This document shows, piece by piece, positions 33,537 to 45,658 of a stretch of 64,000 bases of DNA. The position numbers were made by a program, and so were the translations under genes. Under the pieces are notes generated by a model. It was not told where the DNA came from, did not search any database, and saw nothing but the letters and a program-made list of their open reading frames with translations. Origin of the DNA: Lepraria neglecta (taxonomy: Eukaryota > Ascomycota > Lecanoromycetes > Lecanorales > Stereocaulaceae); assembly GCA_033220425.1 (NCBI GenBank), contig CM065653.1, positions 2,542,001 to 2,606,000 on the forward strand, written 5' to 3'. Each line of letters opens with the position of its first letter. The first letter of the stretch is position 1.

Positions 33537-34958
33537 GTGGCGAGGAGCAACGCTTTGTATGGCATTGCGCGCTTTCGGCGACGTCAAGGCCAGCTACATT
33601 TGTCACAAAACCTAACCTTTTTAAAGAGATCCTAAGGTGTTGGGCGGCTATCGATACGGTGTAAGTCTCCAGCACTGCTGAATGAACCCTCAGAAGGAGT
33701 TGGCTCGGAGCAGTCCTTGGTGGTGCCCCTTTCCGAAGTTGCAAAAAGAACATCATGTTGTTCAATCTCTTTGCCGATTCAGGAAGATTTCGATACTTAC
33801 ACTGCACGCTTCAAAGGAGGTTGTGATTGATTGACCTACCAAAGTATCCCGGACAGATAGTGGAGCAAGCGGCATCATGGGACGGTAATGCCAGTCGAGA
33901 AGATAAACTAGAAGATAAACGACTAAGGATTCCAGGCAGTCAACAGAGGAAGTGACAGTTGAGAAGACACATCTCAATTGGGCTCCCAAATCATATGGGT
34001 CAGAAATAGTAGGATCTTGTTTCAACAGGTTTCAATTGACTGCGCCATTCAAGATCCTACATGTAGTACCCCTAGCAAAAGACATGCTTCCTAAAACACC
34101 CCTCACCTGACTCCATCATCCTGCCTCACTCCAAGGATGAATCTACCAGGGAAGCCAATCCGGAGACTAGCTTTGGAGGTCTCTTCCGGTCACCTTTCGA
34201 AATAAATGCTTGAAATTGCTTTCCGAGTCTAATTTCATTGAAGATTTCCCATTATTCTTTTGGCAAAATCGAGTGGGAATTTTCCAAATAGTCAAAACCA
34301 GCATAGGAAAGGGAGGGTTCAATTGGAAGAAGAGGATGATAGACGTTGTTTCAAAAGCGTCCAATTCTCACAATCCCGACCCCGACATAAACCCCCCCTG
34401 TGGTCAACATCATATCACATAACCAACACAAATATATCGAGACGGGGCTGTGCAACCACGACAGTAGTGGGGTGGGTGGGAAGATAATGTCTCGTAGTTC
34501 GGTGTTACTCTATCCATGGTTTGAAGTTGCCAACGGTCAACTGACCCAGCAAAGCAGTCCAGGCGCCGGATCAGTATGGGAATCGTGAGATAGATCACAA
34601 CCTGAAACCTATTCAGTATCAAAACGACTTGTTGTTTAGGTGGTCTGATGTGGCAATAGTACAGGATGAAAACTAGGTCTTGGCTAAAGGCGCTTCGAAT
34701 TGATGCGGACAGCTGTAGCCCAGCACTAGGTGGCCTTTGCAGCCTCACGTCGATAGGGAGCTAGAGATGGCTCCTAGCTTGCGTGCTTCCTGTATGCTCT
34801 CACGGCCTCTGTCGCTAGCTCGTGCTCCTGAGAAAAGCGTCCTTCCGAGAATAGAAATGGCATCTGAGAAGCCTGAATTTAGTGCATATAGTGCATATAG
34901 TGCATATATCTTTGACCAAATGCGACTCCCGTATTGTTACATTATACAACATCAAGCT
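33537..34958. other. Gene-poor interval
   Basis: About 1.4 kb with only short frames. A 10-bp unit (AGTGCATATA) is repeated three times near 34880-34910. Nothing else is supported. Confidence 0.45.
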
Positions 34959-36543
34959 CTACTGCATTTTTTTCCCCTTACTCTGGTCATATGCTGGTTC
35001 ACTCCATAGCCAAATTCCCACAAACGCCACCCATCCAATAACAGTGATCCAAACACCTGCAATCCATACCCAGCCGGCACTAATTTCCCAACTGCGTGGC
35101 CACTCGTCATGGGCAAAATGCCTCACTGTCACTTCTCGCTTAACATCCACATTGGTGAGGAAAGGTCGCTTGTAGTTGACACGGAAGGAAAAGATGCCAT
35201 GCTGGTCTGGGAGCTTGAAGGTACTGCTAAATATTGTGCTGTTGGCGGTTGTGGATATGGGGACAAGGTCGAGGCGGTGGAATGGTGAGAGCATCGTGAA
35301 CTCAAGCTGGAGAGCGTCTGCAGGGTCAATCTTTAATGGAACAAGATGATCATAAGAGTACTCGGAGAACTCGATGTTGAAGGTCTGTGAATGAGACTTA
35401 ACAATCATTGTAAAACGTTGGAAACGCACAATACTTACAACATCGTTCTTCACCCGGTAGATGGTAGGGTTGAGATATCCTAGCTGCGCTACGCTGTCGT
35501 TCCCAGACGATCCTTCTGAAATAGAGCTGAGGTGGTGCTCCACCCTGCCAACCTTCAAGACTCCGAGCTCTTTGAACGTCCAAGCCGTCACTTGTTTAGC
35601 GAATTCCCGATTGGCAGTCTTGCTGTCTTTACCACCGACGGGTTTGACTTTTGCATCGAACCACTTGTCCTCCAATGCCTCAGCTGATCCAAAAACAGTG
35701 AATCTCGCGGAATTCCTAGCCTGCATGCTTGACACAAGCGCGATCTGCTCCCCTACTGCGAAAGGGTCTTCCACGGTTTCGACCTCATCCTTCGGATTGT
35801 AGCTGTATGCGGTACTCTTTGCCCGTAGTATTGGCGCCAATAGTGGGCTAGTGTTGCCCAGTTCCTGAGCTACTGCCCTTGGGAAAGCGAGAGTGCCGTC
35901 ACCACCAAAGAAGTTCCTGGCGTCGGATCTCAGAGGAGAAGATCGGGTAAGTATGAGAACATCATGCTTTTCAGAAGCTGATGTGGTGTCGTAGTTGAAG
36001 TGGTCGACTACGAGAGAGTTGCGATCTGGAGGTAGATGGATGTCTAGTTCGAGAAGAAGGGAGGAGATTGCAGTGGGTGTGGGAGCGTCGGCGGAGACTG
36101 TGAGCAGGATATTGCCATCCTTGTTGATGAATTGTAGGAGCAGATTGGGTGTCAATGCTGGGCCCAGCCCTGTATACGGTCAATCGGATTGGCAATAAAT
36201 GATGAATGACCAGGAATATTACCTTTTGATTTTGCAGGGAGCAGAAGGATGTGGTCGAAGGATCGCTCTCCATGCTGAAATAGAGATAGCTTGTCATTCT
36301 TAGGAGAATCGAAGGTGAGCTTGTAGCCTCTCTCTACAATAACACAGATGTCAGAATAGAAAAATGGGGTTGCAAGCAGATGGGGGAATTATTCAACATG
36401 CCTTCAAGATCTTTCCAGAATGTTGAATATTTTGCCTTCTCTGCCGCTTCCTCAACGACAACCAGCAGTCGACTCCCACTGCTGCTGAGTGCCTGTACTA
36501 AACCCAGCAGGGCAATAAAAGTTAACGAGAGCAGCCAGCGCAT
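34959..36543 (-). CDS. wbp1: Oligosaccharyltransferase subunit Wbp1 (OST48/DDOST)
   Basis: An ER membrane subunit of the complex that transfers Glc3Man9GlcNAc2 to Asn. Four exons (36543-36402, 36333-36223, 36169-35439, 35384-34959) give 1410 nt, 469 residues. A signal peptide (MRWLLSLTFIALLGLVQA) is followed by the GIFT-like N-domain (RLLVVVEEAAEK, YKLTFDSPKNDKLSLF, HILLLPAKSKG). The C-terminal part has FSFRVNYKRPFLTNVDVKREVTVRH, a single membrane helix (WVWIAGVWITVIGWVAFVGIW) and a cytosolic tail ending KGKKMQ, which fits a KKxx ER-retrieval signal. Intron 1 appears to be GC-AG (GAAG|GCATGT ... GTAG|AG). A GT donor two bases later is possible with a different acceptor and would change only two residues. 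Confidence 0.94.
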
Positions 36544-36771
36544 GTTGATGTTGATTGCTGTACCTAAGTTCATGAACAGTGAAGCTTTTTGGCTCTGGAG
36601 ACGTGTCGCCAAGACTTTCAACGGCTAGATCCGCACAGCTTGCCAGGGTTGCCTCGTCTCTAGCCTCCACAACACATAAGTCTGTTTTGTGAGCACGCAG
36701 CAAGTCTTTCAGCTGCCCTCATTTGGATGAGACCTCTGTAGTCGCAATTTGTCACGTCGCCGAGTCACAAA

Positions 36772-37097
36772 ATGTCCTACCCACAATTCTTCCAACAACC
36801 CCTCCGTTACCTCCGCTGGGCATCCCACGAGAAACCAGCCATCTTCTATTCGTTCGTCATCGGAGCTGGCGGTCCATTGTCTTTCGTTGTAGCGCCACCG
36901 ATACGGAGATTCTTCAATGATGGGCCAAGAGAAAAGATACCACTGACGTATCCAAGTAAGCTACTCTTCATCCGGCGCATAGAGCCAGACCAATGTCTAC
37001 TGGGACCCGTTAGGCAATACTCGCTCTGAACCTAGCTAATTGACGTACTACAGTACCGCATGGACCGAGGAAGATACCGGAGGGATACGATGACTAG
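36772..37097 (+). CDS. nuo9.5: NADH:ubiquinone oxidoreductase 9.5-kDa subunit (complex I)
   Basis: Two exons (36772-36955 and 37054-37097) give 228 nt, 75 residues. The sequence MSYPQFFQQPLRYLRWASHEKPAIFYSFVIGAGGPLSFVVAPPIRR matches the fungal 9.5-kDa complex I subunit (NDUFA3-like). It has one membrane-spanning stretch, and the second exon supplies the conserved tail PHGPRKIPEGYDD. It is divergent from WBP1, with 228 bp between the start codons. Confidence 0.92.
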
Positions 37098-38130
37098 AAA
37101 GATGGGGTTCGGCTCGGGGCGTTTTGGGAGTAGAGAAAGGCATCACGCATAATCAGCTCCGTGACGATAGCAATCAGAGCCAAGCCTCAGCAGAGCTCTT
37201 TAACAGCAATTTGGCACGCATAAGGGCATATGGAATTGTTTGCTGTTGCGCTTTGCATTACGGGCACGAGCAATTGGCCGCAGTGGGCACGAGGTTCCCT
37301 AAAACGCTAGGCCATCTTTTCACGTCACTCGACTGAGAACAATGGATTTCTCCATTCTGGCATCACCGCCATTCAGTTTTCAAGTACAGTGAACCACCAA
37401 ACTCTTTTCGTCAAGACCATCCGCGTTCGTCTCTCGGCTGAATGTACTAAGGGCGGACTGCGGTCCTATCATCAAGCTTCGTCACCTTTGAGAAGCCTTA
37501 GACTATGCTATTTCTTTTCACCTCGTTCGCTAGCCATTCTCCATCTCCTTCCCTCCACCTTTCAAGCAGCTCAGGTTGTATCTGCAAATCTCGTACGTGA
37601 ACAATATCGACAGATAATCCGTGTAGACAAGTATCAACCTTGTAAAATATATTCTGCAGCTTAACGCATGGCTAACATACATAGTGGCTTTTTTTCAACC
37701 CTGGAGAGCATCCAACACTTTGGTATTTTACTTAGGCATCAGAGAACCAGTGGCAACACGGTCGAGATAACAAGGGGGAAACGCCGGCGCTGTGCGTAGA
37801 TTTCTATAGAATTCTATTAAATGGACTCGGGGCTCCTTTGTGCCTGTAAATGGGCGTTCGATAATCTACACCTCTGAAATATCTCAGAATTGCAAATGAG
37901 GTAACCCCAAAAGGCGAGGCTTCAGCCACCCCTAATTGGTGGGTGCTAGCTCGGCGCGTTGGGAAAGCCGCTGCGAGCTGCGTGCTCTGACGCCATAATC
38001 CCCGTTGTTCTCGCCCGAACTTCAACATACTCAGCACTTCAGACATATATTTGCTCGACGACGTTTCAATGGCTTTTGATGTGCAATAGTTTCCCTGGAC
38101 GTTCCCTTTAGAAACATTGACTAGACGGTC
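37098..38130. other. Intergenic, no gene seen
   Basis: About 1 kb between the complex I subunit gene and the lipase. Short frames only; likely the 3' region of one and the promoter of the other. Confidence 0.45.
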
Positions 38131-40152
38131 ATGGCTCGAGTTCCTTTCATCGGCAGGCTATTTTGGTAAGTCTACTTCTCGCGCTCCTGCAAGCACAAAC
38201 GTCAACGGAGAGATTCGCAGGCGTGAATACATTGCACTAGTGGGATCCCTTATTCTTATTTTCCTTGAGGGCCTGATCAGGATTATAACCCTCGGTCTTC
38301 GTAAGACTTCTTGCGATCTACCTCCTAAACTGTCTCTAATTCCTTTCAGCGCAGCCAATTATCCGATTTTGTTACAACAGGTCCAAGAACCTCTTCAATT
38401 CGCTATCATCAACACAAGGCAAGCAGTCACGATCGAGGCAGAGATCGATCGTCTCCTCAATAGCCAGCTCCTCGGATTTCGTGGACCTTTGCGCCCTTTT
38501 CGGCTATTACGCGGAGGAACATGTCTTGCAGACGGGAGATGGTTACTTGCTGGGACTACACCGGTTGTGCTGGAGAAAGGGAGAAGAAGGCTTGAGAGTC
38601 AATGCCGGCGAAGGTAGCGCTAAGAAGAGAGTGGTCTATCTACACCATGGTCTGCTCATGAACAGCGAGGTATGGGTATGCATGACCGACAAGGAGCGAT
38701 GTTTGCCGTTCACGTTAGTTGAGCAGGGCTACGACGTCTGGGTATGTCAACATCCTGTTAGGGTACGCCGGAAACATCTAGAGCGAATTCTGACGAGGGT
38801 AGCTGGGAAATAATCGTGGGAACAAGTATTCCAAGAAATCCACTCGATTCTCGCCCGCGTCCAATGAATTTTGGAACTTCTCTATGGACCAGTTCGCCTT
38901 TCACGACATCCCTGACAGCATTGACTATGTTCTCGCAACCACGTCTCAACTATCCCTATCATACCTTGGCTTTTCCCAGGGCACCGCTCAGGCTTTCGCG
39001 ACATTATCGATTCATCCCACCCTCAATGACAAGGTAGATGTCTTCATTGCTCTTGCTCCGGCTATGTCGCCTGCCGGGCTTCGGAATGGGATTGTAGACT
39101 CATTGATGAAAGCCTCTCCAGAGGTTCTCTTCCTTGCCTTTGGCCGCAGGAGCATTCTAAGCTCCGCGACCATGTGGCAGTCAATACTGTACCCACCGAT
39201 ATTCGTCCGCATCATTGATATGTCTCTATCGTTCCTTTTCAATTGGTCCGGGAGAAACATCAGTCTCAATCAAAAGCTTGCCGCATACCCTCATCTATAC
39301 TCTTTCACCAGCACAAAGAGCGTAGTGCACTGGTTCCAGATCATTCGCAACAAGAGCTTCCAGATGTACGATGATGATGTACAGGCACCACTGGGCCTGG
39401 GTGCGAGCGACAGGTATTACAAAGTCGCAAAATTCCCAACCAGAAACATCAAAACGCCCATTGTCTTGGTATATGGAGGAAGTGACAGCCTTGTCGATAT
39501 CAAAGTGATGCTCAAGGAACTTCCTAGACATACGATTGCAAGAGAAATACCGCATTTCGAGCACCTTGACTTCCTTTGGGCCCAAGAAGTTGAAACATTG
39601 GTGTTTCCCCACGTGTTTGAGGCATTGACAGCATATTCTGGTCGTGATCATATGAAGTCAACAGAACTCATTTATAAACCTCCCCAGAGCAGACGATTTC
39701 TGACTGTGGGCCCCTCAAACTATTCAGAGGATGATCTGTCGTCGCCAACATATGGCGACGTGAGTGACATGAGCCCCGAAGTAAACAGTCGCATACAAGA
39801 TTTGCCAACGAGAAAAGTGTCCACAAATCGCTCTTCGCCCAGCACACCTCGGAATCGAAGGTACATGTCACCTCCTTCTTCCTCTTCCACAGAGCAGACG
39901 TCAGCATCGATGGACGGTGGGGGAGATGCTAAGGTGGGGTCACGATCAAAACCTTTTGGCTCACTGCTAGGAAATAACACTAAGCATACGCGTAAAAGGA
40001 GCAACAGCATAGCGAGTGCGAAAAGCTCTGACAGCGCAAAGAGAGTCGGGGATGGAGGGATTACCATTGGGGTTGGTAGGGCTACGATTGGAGTCAGCAT
40101 TCCTAGTCGGTCTTCCCGCTCCGCGGAAAGGTCACCAAATGCCACAACGTAG
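38131..40152 (+). CDS. Acid-lipase-family steryl ester hydrolase (Yeh1/Tgl1-like)
   Basis: Four exons (38131-38165, 38221-38300, 38350-38741, 38803-40152) total 1857 nt, 618 residues. A membrane anchor (YIALVGSLILIFLEGLIRIITLGL) near the N-terminus is followed by the lipase fold. Its parts are VVYLHHGLLMNSEVWV (oxyanion region), VWLGNNRGNKYSKKSTRFSP, the nucleophile elbow GFSQG, the acid in YGGSDSLVD, and the catalytic His in IPHFEHLDFLWA. This matches AB-hydrolase-associated lipases such as yeast Yeh1, Yeh2 and Tgl1, which release sterols from steryl esters at lipid droplets or the plasma membrane. The C-terminal 170 residues are Ser-rich and disordered (RKRSNSIASAKSS), a probable regulatory tail. 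Confidence 0.92.
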
Positions 40153-40442
40153 GACAAAACAACGGAAATTTGCTGCATCATGCTGTGACGTGTAAATTTA
40201 ACGCCCCAACCCCAACCCCACACCTAGAGACTTCGAAATATGGGCATCTTCCCAGGGGCAGTAAAACAAACAACGCACTCGCTGCCTTGAACATTCCAAG
40301 ACTCTATTCTCAGGCACACTCATCTGCCCCAACGCAGTCTCTCTCAAGTGCGTTACCCTTGGACAACTCGACCAGTGAATCTCACGCCGTCAATATCCAC
40401 GGATCCCAATCCAGGCCGGACGCCACCCCGCGAAGGTAGACC

Positions 40443-41394
40443 ATGGTAAGCTGACATAGAAAAAGGCTACCTACGTTGTATGCTGACAATCTTCAGGAGC
40501 CGCAGAATCATGTCTCCAAATTCCTTACACTTCCTGTGGAGCTCAGGATCAATGTGTATGAAAATTGCTTCGGATCACTTGCGGCAGCCGGGGTCATACA
40601 TCCACTTATTCCCAGCCATTGCACCTCTTCTGCGAGAGCAGTGTCTCTCCTAAGCGTCTCCCAGCTGTTCAATCGAGAAGCGTGTGAGACACTTTACGGG
40701 AAGCACACTTTCATACTCGCTCAACTCCATCGCAGAGAGTCGTGCAACGAGGCGATCACAGCCTGGCTTGCGCAGATAGGCCCCTCAAACGTGCTTCGCC
40801 TCAGGATGCTGAAGATCGACCTCTCGTTGGGGATCTGGATGCTCGCGCACTGGGGAGGCGTTCAAGGCATCGTTGCCTCATCTATCCAGTCGTAGCTCCC
40901 ATCATACCACGCCGCTCTTACTCGATCCGCCAGTCCATTCTATGGTAGCCTCTTTACCATGTTCCACGGCTACGAATTAGCGACCCTCAACCAAATCGAA
41001 CACCAACCATGATTTCATTGACTTACATCTCGACCTTCTTGGGGACAATGCTGGCAACCTCGACGGCCAGGTTATGGAACTGAATGAAAAAGATGGATTC
41101 TTTTTCAGCCGCGAGACGTTTGCGACTCATGGGGAGCTACGGGTCGCGATGAAGAAGCTCCGTAATATCCAAAACCTGCGGGTCCGACACACAAGCGACC
41201 TTGAACTACTCGAATCTGTGGCCCGAGCCATTGGCGTTCGTCATCTGCGCACTGTGCTCGATCATCACGTTGACAATGCAGAGTATGAAATAATCAAGAC
41301 TCATGGGTGGGGAATCGAGGACGATCTTTTGAAGGGCTACGAACATGGCGATGATTATGGGCGGTTGGAGATTTTCAAGCATTTGAAGTACTGA
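40443..41394 (+). CDS. 2EXR/F-box-like fungal protein (model uncertain, may be decaying)
   Basis: A 3-nt first exon (ATG 40443-40445, donor GTAAGC) joined at CTTCAG|GAG (40497) gives MEPQNHVSKFLTLPVELRINVYENCFGS, then VSLLSVSQLFNREACETLYGKHTFIL and a conserved-looking IGPSNVLRLRMLKIDL. The downstream part (about 40980-41394) reads NHDFIDLHLDLLGDN, MKKLRNIQNLRV, HVDNAEYEIIKTHGW and ends with a stop. The middle is not open. An intron from GGC|GTTCAA (about 40859) to AATTAG|CGA restores frame, but the donor is weak. This is the last gene-like feature before the repeat-rich region. Confidence 0.5.
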
Positions 41395-42267
41395 TGGCAC
41401 ATGGGTATTATGGAACACTCTCATTGAATATCAAGGCTGGAATGACGAGCTTTGAGGCCTGAGAGAGCATTCGCTGGCGTGTGGCTTGCTGTAGTGTCTA
41501 GATGTCGCGTCAAGTCGACACTGCAAAGCTCTAGATACGATCTATTAATACAGTAATACCAAGACCCTCAAGCTTAAGGAGACAGTTCAAGATTGCAAAA
41601 GATCAGTCAAGTTCTGACCAAGCCCGAGTCTAAGCCTTGACAACACTAAGGTAGCTAGCCCTTGAGCCTAGCCCTAGCGCAAGGCTCTAGCCACGAAAGC
41701 TCTTTCCAAAAGGTCATTGGTATAGTACCTGTTGATGGGCTCTTTAAGACGTTCCAATAGACGCCAGGCAAATCAACAAGAGGATTGCTAGATTCCCAAC
41801 AGCTTGTCCGATAGAGGCATCAGATCCGGGCCTGAAAGCTTATTCTGAGAAGTTGTCTGCGAGATCGCCAACTATGGTAACCCGTAAGAGGTCAATGAAT
41901 ACTTCTACGCATCCCCGTTCCTATTTTCTTGTCGGCAAGGTGTTGCGCCGCAGAGTTTTGGAGCTGAGTAAGGCCAACGCTTGCCGAAAATCTGAACAAG
42001 TCGGCTTTCGCACCAAATATATATATAAAGCTTCCTAAACAGGCAATTTTGAGGCTTCTAGCGTGGTGTTGCTGTCGCCCCCAGGGTTGCAGCCCTATTT
42101 GCCACCCCACTGACGTTCAACCTCGCTGTCGACCCCTACTATACCTCTAGAAACCACCCTTCCCCCTCTATAACGACCCGCCGCCATAGTCTCCCCATAC
42201 TGCCGTCTACAGTACTATCCTCTGCGACTCCGAAGTGATCGATGCTTGATTGATTCCAAAGCATGTA
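41395..42267. other. Intergenic; start of the repeat-rich region
   Basis: No gene recognised. Base composition becomes more AT-rich toward the right, and the first LTR fragment begins near 42.27 kb. Confidence 0.45.
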
Positions 42268-42460
42268 ATATATATAGGGGCCTCTCCCCCATAGTCACTT
42301 ATTATTCACCTTTAGAGTATTTCAATCGATTGATATTGAATATCCTACTATTTGCTTCGCTCTGACAGATCGAGCCTAGTACCCTTATCTATTTCATCTT
42401 CTACCAACCACCTTTGACCTACTAATTAGTCAGCATCAATATAGGTGGCCTGCGCGAACA
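42268..42460 (+). repeat. LTR fragment (3' part), Ty3/Gypsy-like family
   Basis: Fossil. It matches the right-hand portion of the LTR family described at 60492-60963, ending in the shared GGTGGCCTGCG...AACA terminus. Only about 190 bp remain. It is diverged from the other copies, so it is older than the solo LTR beside it. Confidence 0.65.
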
Positions 42461-42846
42461 AGAATTTAACATCGACTTTAGCCGTATTACGAGTAGGCTA
42501 CCTATGGGTATACTAACTAAATAAAGCTAGAAAGATAGTAGAAGATTAAATGAGTAAGAACACTAAGCTCGATCTGTTAGAGCGAAGTACATAGTAGGAT
42601 ATTCAATATTAATCGATTGAAATACCCTAAAGATGAATATTTAACTTAATAAGCTCCCCTGGAGGCAAAGCCTTCTATATATGCCTTTGGGCCAAGCCTT
42701 CAGCCTCTATTGAAACATTCATGTCGCATAAAGTAGAATTTTCGTATATAGCAGACTTTTTATAATGAAAATAGTCTTATCGGTCTTTTCGCGTAAAACA
42801 GACTTTTCATCATGAAACAGTCTCATATCTATTCATTATATACGCC

Positions 42847-44529
42847 TGTTGAATTATAAGCTTATCTATAGCTTTACATAATGGCAACGGTTTTGGTATA
42901 CATGAGAGCTGGCTATGTAGACAGCTCTAGGATGCGGAAATAATCTTTGAAGCTTTGTATGTTTCGGATGGTTCCAGGATACTGACCGCCATATCGCCGT
43001 CTGCGAATAGGCAATCCGGTGCCATGCCGCCATGTGTCGAACAGGCAATCCACCGCCATATCGCCATGTGCGAATAGGTAACCTGACCGCCATATCGCTA
43101 TCTGCGAATAGGCAACCTGACCGCCATATCGCCATGTGTCGAATAGGCAACCTGACCGCCATATCGCCATGTGCGGATAGGCAATCCGCCGCCATATCGC
43201 CATGTGTCGAATAGGCAACCTGACCGCCATATCGCCATGTGCGGATAGGCAATCCGCCGCCATATCGCCATGTGCGTCATAGGCAGTGTATGCCATATCG
43301 CCATGTGCGAATGGGCAATCCGCCGCCATATCGCCATGTGCGAATAGGCAATCCGATGCCATATCGCCATGTGTCGAATAGGCAGTCCATCGCCATATCG
43401 CCATCTGCGAATAGGCAATCCGGTGCCATATCGCCATGTGTCGAATAGGCAGTCCATCGCCATATCGCCATCTGCGAATAGGCAATCCGGTGCCATATCG
43501 CCATGTGTCGAATAGGCAACCTGCCGCCATATCGCCATCTGCGAATAGGTAATCCGGTGCCATATCGCCATGTGTCGAATAGGCAGTCCATCGCCATATC
43601 GCCATCTGCGAATAGGCAACCCGGTGCCATATCTCCATGTGCGAATAGGCAATCCGGTTCCATATCGCCATGTGTCGAATAGGCAATCCGGTGCCATATC
43701 GCCATGTGTCGAACAGGTAATCCAGCGCCATATCGCCATGTGCCAATGAGCCATCCGGTGCCATATCGCCATGTGTCAAACAGGTAATCCAGCGCCATAT
43801 CGCCATGTGCCAATGAGCCATCCGGTGCCATATCGCCATGTGTCGAATAGGCAATCCGGTGCCATATCGCCATGTGTCGAATAGGCAGTCCATCACCATA
43901 TCGCCATGTGCGAATGAGCAATCCGCCGCCATATCGCCATGTGCATCATAGGCAGTGTATGCCATATCGCCATCTGCGAATGAGCCATCCGGTGCCATCT
44001 CACCATCTGTCGAATAGGCAATCCATCGCCATATCGAATGAGCCATCCGGTGCCATCTCACCATCTGTCGAATAGGCAATCCATCGCCATATCGAATGAG
44101 CCATCCGGTGCCATCTCACCATCTGTCGAATAGGCAATCCATCGCCATATCGCCATCTGCGAATGAGCAATCCGGTGCCATATCGCCATGAGCAGAATGG
44201 GCAATCATGTAGACCGTGCGGTACGCCTGTCTCATGCCTCATGCGATACGCCTTGTATCATGTTTTATGCGATACGCTTGTTTCATGCTTTTCATGCGGA
44301 AAGCTTATTCTATGTAAAGGCTTGGCTCTGGGGCATATGTAGAAGGCTCTACAGCTCACTAAGTTAAATATTAATCTTCAGGGTATTTCAATGAATCGAT
44401 ATTGGATATCCTACTATTTACTTCGCTCTGATATATCGGTTCTTAGTGTCCTTATCCACCTGTTACCTTTCTAGCTCTACTCAGTCAGTATACCATAAGG
44501 TGGCCTGCGTTTTTGAAATCTTTCCAACA
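42847..44529 (+). repeat. 1.68-kb solo LTR with 5-bp target duplication and internal minisatellite
   Basis: Fossil, but structurally whole as a solo LTR. It starts TGTTGAATTATAAGC and ends TTTCCAACA, and is flanked on both sides by ACGCC (42842-42846 and 44530-44534), a 5-bp target-site duplication as left by a retroviral-type integrase. It is over three times longer than the other LTR copies here (about 450-500 bp) because a minisatellite has expanded inside it. No internal element region remains. It is younger than the reverse LTR into which it inserted. Confidence 0.8.
42983..44202. repeat. Minisatellite of 33/34-bp units inside the LTR
   Basis: Roughly 36 copies of a unit with the core GCCATATCGCCATGTG followed by CGAATAGGCAATCCGG or close variants. 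Two unit lengths, 33 and 34 bp, are mixed. Few stop codons occur in the repeat, so long open frames appear in several frames on the minus strand (up to 388 codons); these are by-products of the repeat and not protein-coding evidence. A handful of the same units occur in the reverse LTR at 60120-60290. Confidence 0.88.
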
Positions 44530-44781
44530 ACGCCTCTCGGGGTCCTATAGCGCCATCTTGCGTATATTAGTGCTCTCGAAGGCGTCTCGAGGGCTTCCGG
44601 TAGCTAAGCTTATAATTCAACGCTCTTAAAATCTTAGTTCTATATCGGTAATTTTACTTAGAAGGATCTATATAGTATTATTATAATACTAGAAAGAGAT
44701 AGAGACCCCTAAGGCCAGGAAGACCATATTGCGCTACCCTGAAACAGGTTGTACGACCAGGAAACTTTGATCAGCACCAAG

Positions 44782-45283
44782 TTGTCAGCCCTGTAGGGCT
44801 GAACATTAAAATTTTCCAAATTTTTATTGGATACTGTTTAGGTTGCTAGCTATATCTCAGCCTTGCGGGGCTTCCTTATACGTTGCCCTCTTCCTATTGG
44901 TTGCTTCTTAAGGTTTCTAGAGCTCTACTACTCGTCCTCGCCCTGCGCCTTCCATTGTCCTTTGTCGGCAGTAGCTACCCTTAACCGCAGAGCCACTATC
45001 TTCTTCTGACGCCTCGCGGGCGGTAAATTTGGACGTAGTAGAGCTGCTGGAGGTGACGCTGGAGCACGTTGTCTTGGTATTGCTAGTAGGCGCGGTGGCG
45101 CGAAGAGATCAGGTCCCAGTGTCCTAAGTCTTCATATCTCTTAATCCCATTCTTTCTCCTTATTCTTTGACTCCTTCTACTGAGCAGTAACTATATATCT
45201 ACAGGGTAATTATTGGTATTTGGTGTTGATTAAGTCAAATCTGCAATAAAAAAAATTGATGTTCAGCCCTACAGGGCTGACAA
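44782..45283. mobile_element. MITE-like element, 502 bp, with 25-bp perfect terminal inverted repeats
   Basis: Both ends carry TTGTCAGCCCTGTAGGGCTG followed by AACAT, in inverted orientation (44782-44806 and 45259-45283). The repeat itself contains the hairpin CAGCCCT-GT-AGGGCTG. Beyond 25 bp the ends diverge into A/T runs. Internally, on the minus strand, an open stretch ending KKIVALRLRVATADKGQWKAQGEDE looks like the C-terminus of a transposase, so this may be an internally deleted DNA transposon. No clear target-site duplication is visible. Superfamily undetermined. Confidence 0.7.
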
Positions 45284-45658
45284 ATTGGGGGGTGAATCCT
45301 TCTAGTCGTCAATATATCTGTTCCACATCTTCAGTTGTGAGCTCCCGAATGTGTCACCCGGGTCCTATTCATCCCCAGCTTTCTAGCCGTCCAAGGCGGC
45401 TTGATCCTCCTTGCTCGTGAGGTGATGACTGCGACTTTGGAGGCTTGTAAGTGGTGTAGACTTCATGAATATCTGCTGCAAAGATGCGTAACTCTGACTC
45501 AGGGGTAGGCCAGCGAAGAACACCGTTGAATGTCTCGCGGTCTTTCTGTAAACAGATGAATTTTGTTATGTTAGTTCATAATCGGAGCTCGTGACATTAA
45601 GCTTAATTTAACTCGATGCAAAGTTGCGTGTATGATGTTGTTAGTGCTTCTCTCGTTA

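Larger units (their letters stand above)
42485..44622 (-). repeat. Older LTR in reverse orientation, split by a younger solo LTR
   Basis: Fossil of the same LTR family, reading on the minus strand. Its two parts (about 42485-42846 and 44535-44622) end in the reverse complement of the family terminus GAATTATAAGC. It is interrupted by the solo LTR 42847-44529. It is strongly diverged, with RIP-like bias, and is an ancient copy. Confidence 0.6.

Noticed and set aside
34880-34910. Threefold AGTGCATATA repeat
   Set aside because: Too short and isolated to be more than slippage.
42913-44079. 388-codon open frame (and overlapping 214-224 codon frames) on the minus strand
   Set aside because: It is a translation of the 33/34-bp minisatellite, open in several frames at once because the unit has few stops; no conserved protein features.
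42983-44202. CRISPR-like regular array
   Set aside because: The whole unit is repeated with no unique spacers, it is in a eukaryote, and it lies inside an LTR.
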